A stretch of 35,609 nt of DNA from Tepidimonas sp. (GCA_025054905.1 JANWZF010000299.1:1-35609); one strand, 5' to 3'. Shown: positions 1-7,663, counted from the stretch's first letter. Notes: generated from the letters alone by a model not told the origin. Numbers and translations: made by a program.

Positions 1-1
1 C

Positions 2-77
2 TGGTGCCGCTTGTCTGACTCGAACAGACGACCTACCGCTTACAAGGCGGGTGCTCTACCAACTGAGCTAAAGCGGC
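2..77 (-). tRNA. tRNA-Thr (anticodon UGU)
   Basis: The minus strand folds into a complete 76-nt cloverleaf with an encoded CCA end. The acceptor stem is GCCGCTT/AAGCGGC, the D arm GCTC/GAGC, the T arm GTCTG/CAGAC with a TTCGAGT loop, and the anticodon loop is CTTGTAA, which places UGU at positions 34-36 and reads threonine ACA/ACG codons. The top pair of the anticodon stem is a C27-U43 mismatch; the other four pairs are sound. It lies 38 bases downstream of sspB on the same strand and has a TACAAT hexamer just upstream, so it may have its own promoter. Confidence 0.97.
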
Positions 78-90
78 ATCTGCGGCGCGC

Positions 91-96
91 ATTGTA
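91..96 (-). promoter_or_regulatory. Candidate -10 element for tRNA-Thr
   Basis: On the minus strand this hexamer reads TACAAT, five of six matches to the sigma70 -10 consensus, and lies 13 bases before the tRNA 5' end. I see no convincing -35 at 16-18 bases. It also sits in the loop of an 8-bp inverted repeat (82-89 with 100-107). Readthrough from sspAB could equally supply the tRNA transcript. Confidence 0.35.
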
Positions 97-114
97 GCCC
101 GCGCCGCAGGGCTT

Positions 115-606
115 TTACTTGACACGTTTGAGCGCCGGCCCTCCCCGCCGCGGCGGTGGAGGGGGATCGTCCCCTTCGCCCGCCGCGGTGTCACCGACGG
201 ATCCGCCGGCCCCCGGGCCTTCATCGGAGGCGCTGACCACCTGCAACGGCGTGCGTCCACGCGGCGGCGTGGCTTCCTCATCAATCGGATCGGGATGGGG
301 AAACGCCATACCCTGGCCGTTTTCGCGCGCGTAAATGCCGATCACATGCCCGATCGGGATCACGACGTCGCGCGCCACTCCTCCAAAGCGCGCCTTGAAC
401 GTGACCTCCTCGTTGCCGATGCGCAGGTTGGCGGTCGCGTCAAAGCTGATGTTGAGCACGATCTGGCCATCGCGCGCGTATTCGCGCGGCACCTGCACAC
501 GCTCGTCCACCGCCGCCACCAGATAGGGCGTCAAGCCATGGTCGGTGCACCATTCGTGCACCGCGCGCACCAGATACGGCCGCAGCGAGGGCAGGTCGGC
601 GTCCAT
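115..606 (-). CDS. sspB: ClpXP protease specificity-enhancing factor SspB
   Basis: SspB is an adaptor that delivers ssrA-tagged and other substrates to the ClpXP protease in the cytoplasm. The first 110 or so residues form the conserved substrate-binding fold (segments LRPYLVRAVHEWC, VLNISFDATANL and VVIPIGHVIGIYARENGQGM). A Pro/Gly-rich flexible linker follows. The extreme C-terminus ends in ALKRVK, matching the short ClpX-docking tail of the family (LRVVK in E. coli). The ATG shares bases with the sspA stop as TGATG, so translation is probably coupled; a GTG one codon upstream (to 609) is an alternative. Pairing with sspA is the usual proteobacterial arrangement. Confidence 0.95.
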   Translation of the reverse strand: MDADLPSLRPYLVRAVHEWCTDHGLTPYLVAAVDERVQVPREYARDGQIVLNISFDATANLRIGNEEVTFKARFGGVARDVVIPIGHVIGIYARENGQGMAFPHPDPIDEEATPPRGRTPLQVVSASDEGPGAGGSVGDTAAGEGDDPPPPPRRGGPALKRVK

Positions 607-1217
607 CACTTGCGCATGACCTTTTCAGAGGGGGTCAGCGCCTCGATGTACGCCGGACGCGAGAAGATGCGCTCGGCGTATTTCAGCAGCGGCGCGGCAT
701 TACGACTGAGTTCAATGCCATAGTGATCCAGGCGCCACAGCAGCGGCGCAATGGCCACGTCCAGCATCGAAAAATGATCCCCCAGCATGAACTTGTTCTT
801 CAGGAACACCGGCGCCAGCTGGGTCAGCCGCTCGCGGATGTGGGCGCGAGCCTTCTCGAGCTGCTTGTCCGTCGGCTTGGGCGTGCGCTGCTCCAGCACC
901 GAGACGTGCGTGAAGAGCTCCTTTTCGAAATTGAGCAGGAACAGCCGCACGCGCGCGCGGTCGACCGGATCGCCCGGCATCAGCTGTGGATGCGGAAAGC
1001 GCTCGTCGATGTATTCGTTGATGATGTTGGATTCGTACAGGATCAGGTCGCGCTCGACCAGGATCGGCACCTGCCCGTACGGGTTCATCACGGAAATATC
1101 CTCGGGCTTGTTGTAAAGATCCACATCGCGGATCTCGAAGTCCATGCCCTTTTCGAACAGCACGAAACGGCAGCGGTGCGAATACGGGCAGGTCGTGCCC
1201 GAATACAAGACCATCAT
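606..1217 (-). CDS. sspA: Stringent starvation protein A (GST-fold RNA polymerase-associated protein)
   Basis: This 203-residue protein has an N-terminal thioredoxin-like GST domain (VLYSGTTCPYSHRCRF, then NPYGQVPIL and YESNIINEYI) and an all-helical C-terminal domain. In E. coli SspA binds RNA polymerase and acts in stationary-phase and acid stress; no glutathione transferase activity is implied. I chose the first of two tandem ATGs (1217) because a GGAG lies 10 bases upstream. The reading frame continues upstream to 1283, but that stretch runs through the petC terminator hairpin and is not family-like. It sits downstream of petABC and is translationally coupled to sspB. Confidence 0.95.
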   Translation of the reverse strand: MMVLYSGTTCPYSHRCRFVLFEKGMDFEIRDVDLYNKPEDISVMNPYGQVPILVERDLILYESNIINEYIDERFPHPQLMPGDPVDRARVRLFLLNFEKELFTHVSVLEQRTPKPTDKQLEKARAHIRERLTQLAPVFLKNKFMLGDHFSMLDVAIAPLLWRLDHYGIELSRNAAPLLKYAERIFSRPAYIEALTPSEKVMRK

Positions 1218-1240
1218 GGCGTTTTCGCTCCAATCGTCGT

Positions 1241-1285
1241 AAACGAAAACAGTGGGAAGCCGCCCGCCGGCGGCTCGACCCACTG
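1241..1285 (-). terminator. Intrinsic terminator after petABC
   Basis: An imperfect hairpin lies between petC and sspA. The outer stem is cagtggg (1250-1256) with cccactg (1279-1285), and the inner stem gccgcc (1259-1264) with ggcggc (1269-1274), separated by a small internal loop. On the minus strand the stem is followed by TTTTCGTTT (1249-1241), a typical U-rich tract. It probably ends most bc1 transcripts; the U-tract ends 23 bases before the sspA start, so sspA needs either readthrough or a promoter I could not identify. Confidence 0.7.
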
Positions 1286-1324
1286 TGGCAACCCGGCGCG
1301 CGGCACGCCCGGCTCAGATGGGGA

Positions 1325-2092
1325 TTACTTGACGTCTTTCCAATAGGCGGCGTTGAGGCGCCAGGCCACGATGGCAAACAGTCCGAGGAATATCATCACC
1401 CACACGCCGAGCCGCACCCGGTCGTTTTTGCCCGGCTCGCCCATCCATTCCAGATAGGCCACCAGGTCGGCCACCAGGCGGTCGTACTCGGCCTGCGACA
1501 GCTGCCCCGGCTTGACCACCTCCCAGCCGCGGAACACCTCGGTCTCGTGCCCGTGGCTGGAGACCTTTTCGAACACCGGTTTGCGCTCACCCTGCAGCTC
1601 CCACAGCGGATGCGGCATGCCGATGTTGTGGAACACGACGTTGTTCCAGCCGGTCGGACGGTTTGGGTCTCGATAGTAGCCACGCAGCAGCGTGTAGAGG
1701 TAGTCGGCCCCGCTGTAGCCATGCCCTGCGCGCGAGCGTGCCACCAGCGACAGGTCCGGCGGCTGCGCCCCGAACCACGCCTTGGCCTGCTGCGGCGAGA
1801 TCGCCGCCACCATCAGATCGCCCACCTTGTCGGTGGTGAACATCAGGTTTTCCTTGATCTGCTTTTCGGTCAGGCCCAGCTCGGTCAGGCGGTTGTAGCG
1901 CACGAACGAGGCCGAATGGCAGCTCAGGCAGTAGTTGACAAAAATCTTGGCGCCGTGCTGCAGCGCCGCCTGATCGGTGCTCAGGCGCGGCGCCTTGTCC
2001 ATCGGAAAGTTGGTCCCGGCGGCCTGTGCGCCGCCGCCCAGGCCCACGAGGGCGCTCAGCGCGACCAGGCCGGTTGCGATCCATCGCTTCAT
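1325..2092 (-). CDS. petC: Cytochrome c1 of the bc1 complex
   Basis: This membrane-anchored c-type haem subunit of ubiquinol:cytochrome c oxidoreductase passes electrons from the Rieske cluster to soluble cytochrome c. The 255-residue product has a signal peptide (residues 1-25, ending GAQAAG), the haem-attachment motif C55-L-S-C58-H59, a conserved FVRYNRL segment right after it, a GMPHPLWEL segment likely to carry the axial methionine, and one C-terminal transmembrane helix that keeps it on the periplasmic face. The start at 2092 is supported by AGGAG nine bases upstream; the longer frame to 2119 would put charged residues before the signal peptide. It is third in the petABC operon. Confidence 0.97.
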   Translation of the reverse strand: MKRWIATGLVALSALVGLGGGAQAAGTNFPMDKAPRLSTDQAALQHGAKIFVNYCLSCHSASFVRYNRLTELGLTEKQIKENLMFTTDKVGDLMVAAISPQQAKAWFGAQPPDLSLVARSRAGHGYSGADYLYTLLRGYYRDPNRPTGWNNVVFHNIGMPHPLWELQGERKPVFEKVSSHGHETEVFRGWEVVKPGQLSQAEYDRLVADLVAYLEWMGEPGKNDRVRLGVWVMIFLGLFAIVAWRLNAAYWKDVK

Positions 2093-2123
2093 CGAATCGT
2101 TCTCCTCATCCTTGGGCACGGGG

Positions 2124-3545
2124 TCAGTGCGGCTTGAACGTCACGCGCGCCGGCACGGGCTTGAACTCACCCAGGCGGCTCCACCACGGCATCAGCAGGA
2201 AGAAGCCGAAGTAGAACAGTGTGCCGACCTGCGACACCCGCTCCCCGACCGGCGACGGCGGCAGCACGCCCAGATAGCCCAGGATCAGGAAGTTGATGAT
2301 GAACAGGCCGTAGAGCCACTTGTTCCAGCTCGGACGGTAGCGGATCGACTTGACCGGGCTCTTGTCCAGCCACGGCAGGAAGAACAGGATGATCACCGCG
2401 CCGCCCATGACCACCACGCCCCAGAATTTGGCATCGATGGTCAGCATCAGCGCAGCCAGCACCACCGCGCCGCCCAGGATCGCGGCTTTGCCCAGCGCGC
2501 CAGCGCCGGACTTCAGCGCCGCCAGCAGCGCCGCCACCAGCACCACCGCCACCAGCACCACCATCATCTCGCTGGTGGTGGCGCGCAGCATCGAGTAAAA
2601 CGGCGTGAAGTACCACACCGGCGCGATGTGCGGCGGCGTCACCATCGGGTCGGCCGGGATGAAGTTGTTGAACTCGAGGAAGTAGCCGCCGGCCTCGGGG
2701 GCAAAGAACACGATCGCCGAAAACACGAGCAGGAACACCGCCACGCCGAGAATGTCGTGGATGGTGTAGTACGGGTGGAACGGAATTCCATCCAGGGGCT
2801 TGCCGTCCGGGCCTTTGGTGGCCTTGATCTCGATGCCATCGGGGTTGTTGGAGCCCACCTCGTGCAGCGCGATGATGTGCGCCACCACCAGCCCCAGCAG
2901 CACCAGCGGAATGGCGATGACGTGGAAGCTGAAGAAGCGGTTCAGCGTTGCATCCGACACCACGTAGTCACCGCGGATCCAGATGGCCAGATCCGGGCCG
3001 ATGAACGGGATCGCCGAGAACAGGTTGACGATCACCTGCGCACCCCAGTACGACATCTGCCCCCACGGCAACAGGTAGCCGAAGAACGCCTCGGCCATCA
3101 GGCACAGGAAGATGGCCACCCCGAAGATCCACACCAGCTCCCGCGGCTTGCGGTACGACCCGTAAATCAGGCCACGCCACATGTGCAGGTAGACCACGAT
3201 GAAGAATGCCGAGGCGCCGGTGGAGTGCATGTAGCGGATCAGCCAACCCCACGGCACGTCGCGCATGATGTACTCGACCGACGCAAAGGCCACCGGCACG
3301 CCCGCAGCGTTGAGCGAGGCATCGGGTTTGTAGTGCATGACGAGAAAGATGCCGGTGACGATCTGGATCACCAGCACCAGCATCGCCAGCGAGCCGAAGA
3401 AATACCAGGTGTTGAAGTTCTTCGGCGCGTAGTACTCCGACATGTGCTCCCGGTACATCTTCGACAACGGAAAACGGTTGTCGATCCAGGTCAGGAGCTT
3501 GACGCCAGCGGGGGCATCGGCGGGGGCTTCCTTGAATTCGGCCAT
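2124..3545 (-). CDS. petB: Cytochrome b of the bc1 complex
   Basis: This integral-membrane subunit carries both b haems and the quinol oxidation and reduction sites. It has 473 residues and about eight transmembrane helices, with the extra C-terminal helix region common in betaproteobacteria. The haem ligands appear as two histidine pairs, H107/H121 (RYMHSTGA and YLHMWRG) and H208/H223 (FSFHVI and VAHIIAL). The Qo-site motif reads PVWY at 309-312 rather than the better-known PEWY. AAGGGAA lies about nine bases before the ATG. It lies 45 bases after petA and 31 before petC, in the standard operon order. Confidence 0.98.
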   Translation of the reverse strand: MAEFKEAPADAPAGVKLLTWIDNRFPLSKMYREHMSEYYAPKNFNTWYFFGSLAMLVLVIQIVTGIFLVMHYKPDASLNAAGVPVAFASVEYIMRDVPWGWLIRYMHSTGASAFFIVVYLHMWRGLIYGSYRKPRELVWIFGVAIFLCLMAEAFFGYLLPWGQMSYWGAQVIVNLFSAIPFIGPDLAIWIRGDYVVSDATLNRFFSFHVIAIPLVLLGLVVAHIIALHEVGSNNPDGIEIKATKGPDGKPLDGIPFHPYYTIHDILGVAVFLLVFSAIVFFAPEAGGYFLEFNNFIPADPMVTPPHIAPVWYFTPFYSMLRATTSEMMVVLVAVVLVAALLAALKSGAGALGKAAILGGAVVLAALMLTIDAKFWGVVVMGGAVIILFFLPWLDKSPVKSIRYRPSWNKWLYGLFIINFLILGYLGVLPPSPVGERVSQVGTLFYFGFFLLMPWWSRLGEFKPVPARVTFKPH

Positions 3546-3590
3546 GGTCAGGTTCCCTTGAAGCTTGGGCGGGCGTGGCAGCGGCGCGGT

Positions 3591-4190
3591 TCAGGCCTTG
3601 GGTGGATCCTCGCCGATCAGCACCACGGTGTCGGACACGTAATGATGCGGCGGAATCTCGAGGTTGTCCGGAGCGGGCTTGTTTTTGAACACGCGGCCGG
3701 CCATGTCGAACGTGGAGCCGTGGCAGGGGCACAGGAACCCACCCTGCCAGTCGTCAGGCAGCGACGGCTGCGGGCCTGGCTGCAGCTTGTCCACCGGCGA
3801 GCAGCCCAGGTGCGTGCAGATACCCACGGCCACCAGGTACTCGGGCTTGATCGAGCGGTGGCGGTTTTTGGCGTACGGCGGCGTGGGGTAGGCTTTGCGC
3901 TCGGAGTTGGGGTCGGCCAGCTGGTCCTCGACCTTTTCCAGCGCGGCCAGCTGCTCGGGCGTGCGCCGCATGATCCACACCGGCTTGCCGCGCCACTCGA
4001 CGACGATTTTCTCGCCGGGTTGCAACTTGGAGACGTCGACCTCGACCGACGCACCGGCGGCCTTGGCACGCTCCGACGGCGCAAACGATTGGACGAACGG
4101 CACGGCCGCGGCCACCACCCCGGCGCCACCCACGGCAGCCGAGGTGATGAGCCAAGTTCGACGTTGGGGATCGACGGTGGCTTCGCTCAT
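3591..4190 (-). CDS. petA: Rieske iron-sulfur subunit of the bc1 complex
   Basis: This 199-residue protein carries the 2Fe-2S cluster that takes the first electron from quinol. The two cluster motifs are C125-T-H127-L-G-C130 and C154-P-C156-H157-G-S. The N-terminus has an Arg-Arg pair (R10, R11, followed by TWLITSAA) and a hydrophobic anchor, typical of Rieske proteins that use the Tat pathway; tatABC is in this same window. The start at 4190 has GGAGAG nine bases upstream. An in-frame extension to 4328 has no family similarity and would bury the signal sequence, so I rejected it. It is the first gene of petABC. Confidence 0.97.
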   Translation of the reverse strand: MSEATVDPQRRTWLITSAAVGGAGVVAAAVPFVQSFAPSERAKAAGASVEVDVSKLQPGEKIVVEWRGKPVWIMRRTPEQLAALEKVEDQLADPNSERKAYPTPPYAKNRHRSIKPEYLVAVGICTHLGCSPVDKLQPGPQPSLPDDWQGGFLCPCHGSTFDMAGRVFKNKPAPDNLEIPPHHYVSDTVVLIGEDPPKA

Positions 4191-4278
4191 GGGGGAAGTC
4201 TCTCCGGGAGAGGGATGGCTCGACGTTGGGGCGACCCGTTGCACCGGGTACGAGCCGGGCGTGCGCGGGCCATCCGGC

Positions 4279-4284
4279 ATTGTA
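4279..4284 (-). promoter_or_regulatory. Candidate -10 element of the petABC promoter
   Basis: In the 144-base gap between pdxA and petA the minus strand reads TTTACAATG, containing TACAAT (five of six matches to the sigma70 -10). The -35 region 16-18 bases upstream (around GGGTTA) is poor, so an activator may be needed. This would give a leader of about 80 bases before petA. No pdxA terminator with a U-tract is visible in this gap. Confidence 0.4.
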
Positions 4285-4334
4285 AAGGAACGGCTAGGGG
4301 CTAACCCTTGCCCGACCGACCACCCCAACGCAGC

Positions 4335-5354
4335 TCAAGCCCGGGCCTGCAGCACCTCCAGCGCTGCGGCCACCGCTGCCTGCAGGCTGGAGGGGTCGGC
4401 ACAACCTCGGCCCGCGATGTCGAACGCGGTGCCGTGATCCGGGCTCGTGCGCACGAAGGGCAGTCCAAGGGTGGAGTTGACACCATCGGCCAGCCCCGTG
4501 ACCTTGACCGGGATCAAGCCTTGGTCGTGGTATTGGGCGATCACCACATCGAATTCGCCCTGGCGCGCGCGCCAGAACACCGTATCGGGCGGCAGAGGCC
4601 CGTGCGCATCGATGCCCGCGGCGCGCGCGCGCGCCACTGCCGGCGCGATGATGTCGAGCTCCTCGCGGCCGAACAACCCGTCCTCGCCAGCGTGGGGATT
4701 GAGGCCGGCCACTGCGATACGGCAGCCCGGCCAGCCCAGCACGCGGGTGAAATGAGCATGGGTGATGCGCAGGGTCTCGTCAAGGTTGGCCGGTGTGACC
4801 AGCTCCAGCGCCTGCCGCAGCGAGACATGGATGCTGACCAGCACCGTGCGCAGCTGCGGGTTGGACAGCATCATGCGCACCGGCAGCCGCTCAGGCGGCA
4901 AACCCAGGTGCTGAGCCGCCACCGCTTGCAGCAGCTCGGTGTGCCCCGGATAGGGCAGCCCCGCCGCAGCCAGCGCCGCCTTGGCCAGCGGTGCGGTCAC
5001 CACCGCCGCCACCTCCCCGCGCAGCGCGCACTGCGCCGCCAGCACCACGGCATCGGCCGCCGCGCGCCCCGCTGCAGCGTCGACCTGCCCCCAGGCGGGC
5101 AGCCTCGACAGTGTCACCGCCGGCCACAGCGGCACCGCCCCCGGCGGCACGTCGGCCGCGTGGGCAGGCCCGTCCACCTCGGCGATCGGGACCGGCTCAC
5201 CGATGGCGCGCGCGGCACGGCGCAGCGCGGCCTGATCGCCGATCACCACGCAGCGCGACGACCAGTCCGGCCGGCGCTGAAACAGCCGCACGATGATCTC
5301 CGGGCCGATGCCCGCGGCATCGCCCATCGTGATGGCGATTGGCGCACCGGTCAC
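4335..5354 (-). CDS. pdxA: 4-hydroxythreonine-4-phosphate dehydrogenase PdxA
   Basis: PdxA oxidises 4-phosphohydroxy-L-threonine with NAD in the DXP-dependent pyridoxal phosphate pathway. The 339-residue protein has the N-terminal TMGDAAGIGPE motif, substrate-binding GHTE at H138, and metal-ligand histidines H176 (SIHVSL), H221 (GLNPHAGE) and H276 (YHDQG). Their 45- and 55-residue spacing equals that of E. coli PdxA (166, 211, 266). The C-terminal LGLPFVRTSPDHGTA block is also present. The start codon is GTG with a strong GAAGGAG seven bases upstream. It lies 12 bases after the Nif3-like gene and is probably co-transcribed with it. Confidence 0.96.
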   Translation of the reverse strand: MTGAPIAITMGDAAGIGPEIIVRLFQRRPDWSSRCVVIGDQAALRRAARAIGEPVPIAEVDGPAHAADVPPGAVPLWPAVTLSRLPAWGQVDAAAGRAAADAVVLAAQCALRGEVAAVVTAPLAKAALAAAGLPYPGHTELLQAVAAQHLGLPPERLPVRMMLSNPQLRTVLVSIHVSLRQALELVTPANLDETLRITHAHFTRVLGWPGCRIAVAGLNPHAGEDGLFGREELDIIAPAVARARAAGIDAHGPLPPDTVFWRARQGEFDVVIAQYHDQGLIPVKVTGLADGVNSTLGLPFVRTSPDHGTAFDIAGRGCADPSSLQAAVAAALEVLQARA

Positions 5355-5366
5355 GGGGGTGCTCCT

Positions 5367-6155
5367 TCAGGCCGGGTTGTCGATCTCGATGAAGCTGTGC
5401 TGCAGCCCCAGCTGCTGCGCCAGCCACGCCCCCAGCGCAGGGGCACCGTAGCGCTCGGTAGCGTGATGCCCGCACGCATAGAACGCCACCCCACACTCGC
5501 GCGCCAGGTGGGCCTGCGGCTCGGACATCTCGCCGGTCAGAAACGCGTCCACCCCTGCCGCGATGGCAGCCTCAAAATAGTTCTGCGCCCCGCCGCTGCA
5601 CCAGCCGATGCGGCGCAGCGGCCGTCCATCCCCCGGCACCCACAGCGGGCGGCGCCCCAGCACCTGCTCTAGATGGGCGGCCAACGCCGCCGCATCCGGC
5701 ACCGGACTCAGCCCCACAAAACCCAGCTGCTGCTCGCCAAACCGCCCCCACCCGTCTCCCTCGGGGCGAAACCCCAGGCGCAGGGCCAGCTGCGCGTTGT
5801 TGCCCACCTGCGGGTGGGCATCCAGCGGCAGGTGATAGGCCAGCAGGCTCACGTCGTGCACCAACAGGCGTTGCAGCCGCGTTTTCAGCCAGCCGGTCAC
5901 CGTGCCGCGCTGCCCCCGCCAGAACAGGCCGTGGTGCACAAGGATCGCATCCGCGCCGGCTTCGATGGCTGCATCGATCAGCGCCAGGCTGGCCGTCACA
6001 CCCGAGACCAGCCGCCGCACCTGCGGGCGTCCCTGCACCTGCAGGCCGTTGGGGCCGTAATCCTGGAAACGCGCGGGCTCCAGCAGGGCATCGGCGGCGG
6101 CCACCAGCTCGTCCAGCGCGCAGCCAGTGCTTTCGGGGTATGCGGATGGCGTCAT
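5367..6155 (-). CDS. Nif3-like dinuclear metal centre protein (YbgI family)
   Basis: This 262-residue Nif3/YbgI (DUF34) protein belongs to a widespread family of toroidal hexamers with a two-metal site. Its biochemical role is not firmly settled (GTP cyclohydrolase-like and metal-chaperone roles have been suggested). Visible ligands include H74-H75 (ILVHHGLFWRG), a YHLPLDAH segment in the middle and the C-terminal ACGHHATERYG motif. The family opening DYGPNGLQV is at 32-40. The start ATG at 6155 has no clear Shine-Dalgarno. Its neighbours are pdxA downstream and the DUF3149 gene 30 bases upstream. Confidence 0.93.
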   Translation of the reverse strand: MTPSAYPESTGCALDELVAAADALLEPARFQDYGPNGLQVQGRPQVRRLVSGVTASLALIDAAIEAGADAILVHHGLFWRGQRGTVTGWLKTRLQRLLVHDVSLLAYHLPLDAHPQVGNNAQLALRLGFRPEGDGWGRFGEQQLGFVGLSPVPDAAALAAHLEQVLGRRPLWVPGDGRPLRRIGWCSGGAQNYFEAAIAAGVDAFLTGEMSEPQAHLARECGVAFYACGHHATERYGAPALGAWLAQQLGLQHSFIEIDNPA

Positions 6156-6185
6156 GCGCGCATTGTCGCACCGCCGCGCCGCCGG

Positions 6186-6332
6186 TCAGGGTCGGCCAGC
6201 GTCGCGCGCCGACTCTTCGATCTTGCGGGTGAACAGGCGTACGAAATAGACGGCCATGCCAATGACGAACGCGATGACGGCCACACTCATCAGTCCATAA
6301 TCGGTGGAAAACAGGTCGACGAGGGCTTTCAT
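6186..6332 (-). CDS. Small membrane protein, DUF3149 family
   Basis: This 48-residue open frame is preceded by an excellent ribosome binding site (GGAGGAG, six bases before ATG). The product starts MKALVDLFSTDYGLMS, continues with one hydrophobic helix (about residues 13-33, ending GMAVYFVRLF), and finishes with a charged cytoplasmic-type tail (TRKIEESARDAGRP). The LFSTDYGLMS opening and single helix match what I know of the DUF3149 family of short proteobacterial proteins of unknown function. It is followed 30 bases later by the Nif3-like gene. An FNR-type box lies 69 bases upstream of its ATG, at a spacing that would suit activation of this gene. Confidence 0.85.
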   Translation of the reverse strand: MKALVDLFSTDYGLMSVAVIAFVIGMAVYFVRLFTRKIEESARDAGRP

Positions 6333-6400
6333 GACCGACTCCTCCAGACATTACCGATGCCGGTATGCCGACATTGGACGCCAGGCCAGGCCGCAAGGCC

Positions 6401-6414
6401 TTGACCCACATCAA
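6401..6414. promoter_or_regulatory. FNR/ANR-type binding site
   Basis: The sequence TTGAC-CCAC-ATCAA matches the FNR/ANR consensus TTGAT-N4-ATCAA at nine of ten specified positions. It is centred at 6407.5 in the 120-base divergent region between the DUF3149 gene (ATG at 6332) and the S1C protease (ATG at 6453). A site at -41.5 on the minus strand would predict a start near 6366 with a TCCAAT hexamer (6378-6373) in the -10 position and a 33-base leader carrying the DUF3149 ribosome binding site. For the protease the same geometry would place the start almost on the ATG, which is less plausible. Confidence 0.5.
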
Positions 6415-6452
6415 CCCTGCTGCCATCAGGGCTATGGGCGGGGCGGGCTGCG

Positions 6453-7610
6453 ATGAACCTGCGCCGTGGGTGGCTGCTGTTGGCCCAAACCGTGACCGTG
6501 CTGCTGGCCATCTGGTTCGTGGTGGCCACGCTCAAGCCGCAGTGGCTAACGTATCCCTGGGGATGGAGACGGTCCGTTGCGGTGCTGGAAAACACCCGCA
6601 CCGAACGCAGCGCGGTGATCGAAGCCAACAGCCTGGCCGCCGCCGCGCGCGCGGCCGCACCGGCGGTGGTCAGCATTTCCACCAGCACCGAGGTGCGCAA
6701 CCCCCACGCGCAGGAGCCGTGGTTTCGCCATTTCTTCGGCGATCGGCTGCCGGAGGCCGAACCCCAGAGCGGGCTGGGCTCCGGCGTCATCGTCAGCCCC
6801 GCCGGCTACATCCTGACCAACAACCACGTGATCGAAGGGGCCGATGAGATCGTGGTGCAGCTCAGCGACGGCCGGCAGTCGCGCGCGCAGGTGATCGGCA
6901 CCGACCCCGACACCGATCTGGCAGTGCTGCGCGTGACGCTGACCGATTTGCCCGTGATCGTCCTGGGCCGCTCCGACACCCTGCAGGTGGGCGACCGTGT
7001 GCTGGCCATTGGCAACCCGTTTGGGGTCGGTCAGACGGTGACGGCCGGCATCGTCAGCGCGCTGGGGCGCAGCCAGCTTGGCCTCAACACCTTCGAGAAT
7101 TTCATCCAGACCGACGCGGCCATCAACCCCGGCAATTCCGGCGGCGCCCTGGTCGATGCCGAGGGCCGGCTGGTTGGCATCAACACCGCCATCTATTCGC
7201 GCTCGGGTGGCTCGATGGGCATCGGTTTTGCGATCCCGATCGCCACCGCGCGTGAGGTGATGGAGGCCATCGTGCGCGACGGCCGCGTCACGCGTGGCTG
7301 GATCGGCGTGGAGCCACGCCCGCTGGAGCCGGAATGGATCGAGCATCTGGGGCTACCACGCCAGCTGCGCGGTGTCGTGGTGGGCGGCGTGCTGCAAGAC
7401 GGCCCGGCGGCGCGCGCCGGCGTCGTCCCGGGCGACGTCATCACCCACGTCGGCGAAACCCCGGTGACCGACGTGCCGACGCTGCTGGCTGCGGTGGCGG
7501 CGCTGAAGCCTGGTACGACGGTAACGTTGCGCCTGTGGCGCGACGGACGGGAACAGACGCTGCGGGTGGTCCCTGGCCGTCGCCCCTCGGCCGCGGAACT
7601 GGCTCGCTAA
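6453..7610 (+). CDS. S1C-family trypsin-like serine protease with one PDZ domain (DegS/HtrA type)
   Basis: This is the only confident plus-strand gene. The 385-residue protein has an N-terminal membrane anchor (about 8-27), a trypsin-like domain with catalytic triad H125 (NNHVIEG), D155 (DTDLAVLR) and S229 (NPGNSGGAL), and a single C-terminal PDZ domain (about 290-375, with GPAARAGVVPGDVI). One anchor plus one PDZ resembles DegS/AlgW, periplasmic proteases of envelope-stress signalling, more than two-PDZ DegP. The substrate cannot be told from sequence, and no rseA or sigma-E gene is nearby. The ribosome binding site is weak and G-rich. Its stop converges on tatC. Confidence 0.93.
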   Translation: MNLRRGWLLLAQTVTVLLAIWFVVATLKPQWLTYPWGWRRSVAVLENTRTERSAVIEANSLAAAARAAAPAVVSISTSTEVRNPHAQEPWFRHFFGDRLPEAEPQSGLGSGVIVSPAGYILTNNHVIEGADEIVVQLSDGRQSRAQVIGTDPDTDLAVLRVTLTDLPVIVLGRSDTLQVGDRVLAIGNPFGVGQTVTAGIVSALGRSQLGLNTFENFIQTDAAINPGNSGGALVDAEGRLVGINTAIYSRSGGSMGIGFAIPIATAREVMEAIVRDGRVTRGWIGVEPRPLEPEWIEHLGLPRQLRGVVVGGVLQDGPAARAGVVPGDVITHVGETPVTDVPTLLAAVAALKPGTTVTLRLWRDGREQTLRVVPGRRPSAAELAR

Positions 7611-7663
7611 ACAGGGCCCCCCGCCTGGGGTGCGCGGCCACAGCGGCTGGGCGGCTGCGGCAC

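Noticed and set aside
82..107. 8-bp inverted repeat between sspB and tRNA-Thr considered as a terminator
   Set aside because: No U-tract follows on the minus strand, and the loop holds the candidate -10 of the tRNA; chance pairing in GC-rich sequence is likely.
1977..4304. 775-codon plus-strand open frame opposite petABC
   Set aside because: Fully antisense to three well-supported respiratory genes; composition (His, Arg, Gln) is that of a GC-skew shadow, with no ribosome binding site or family match.
7611..7663. Bidirectional terminator between the S1C protease and tatC
   Set aside because: Only very short C-run/G-run pairings are visible and neither strand has a T-tract.
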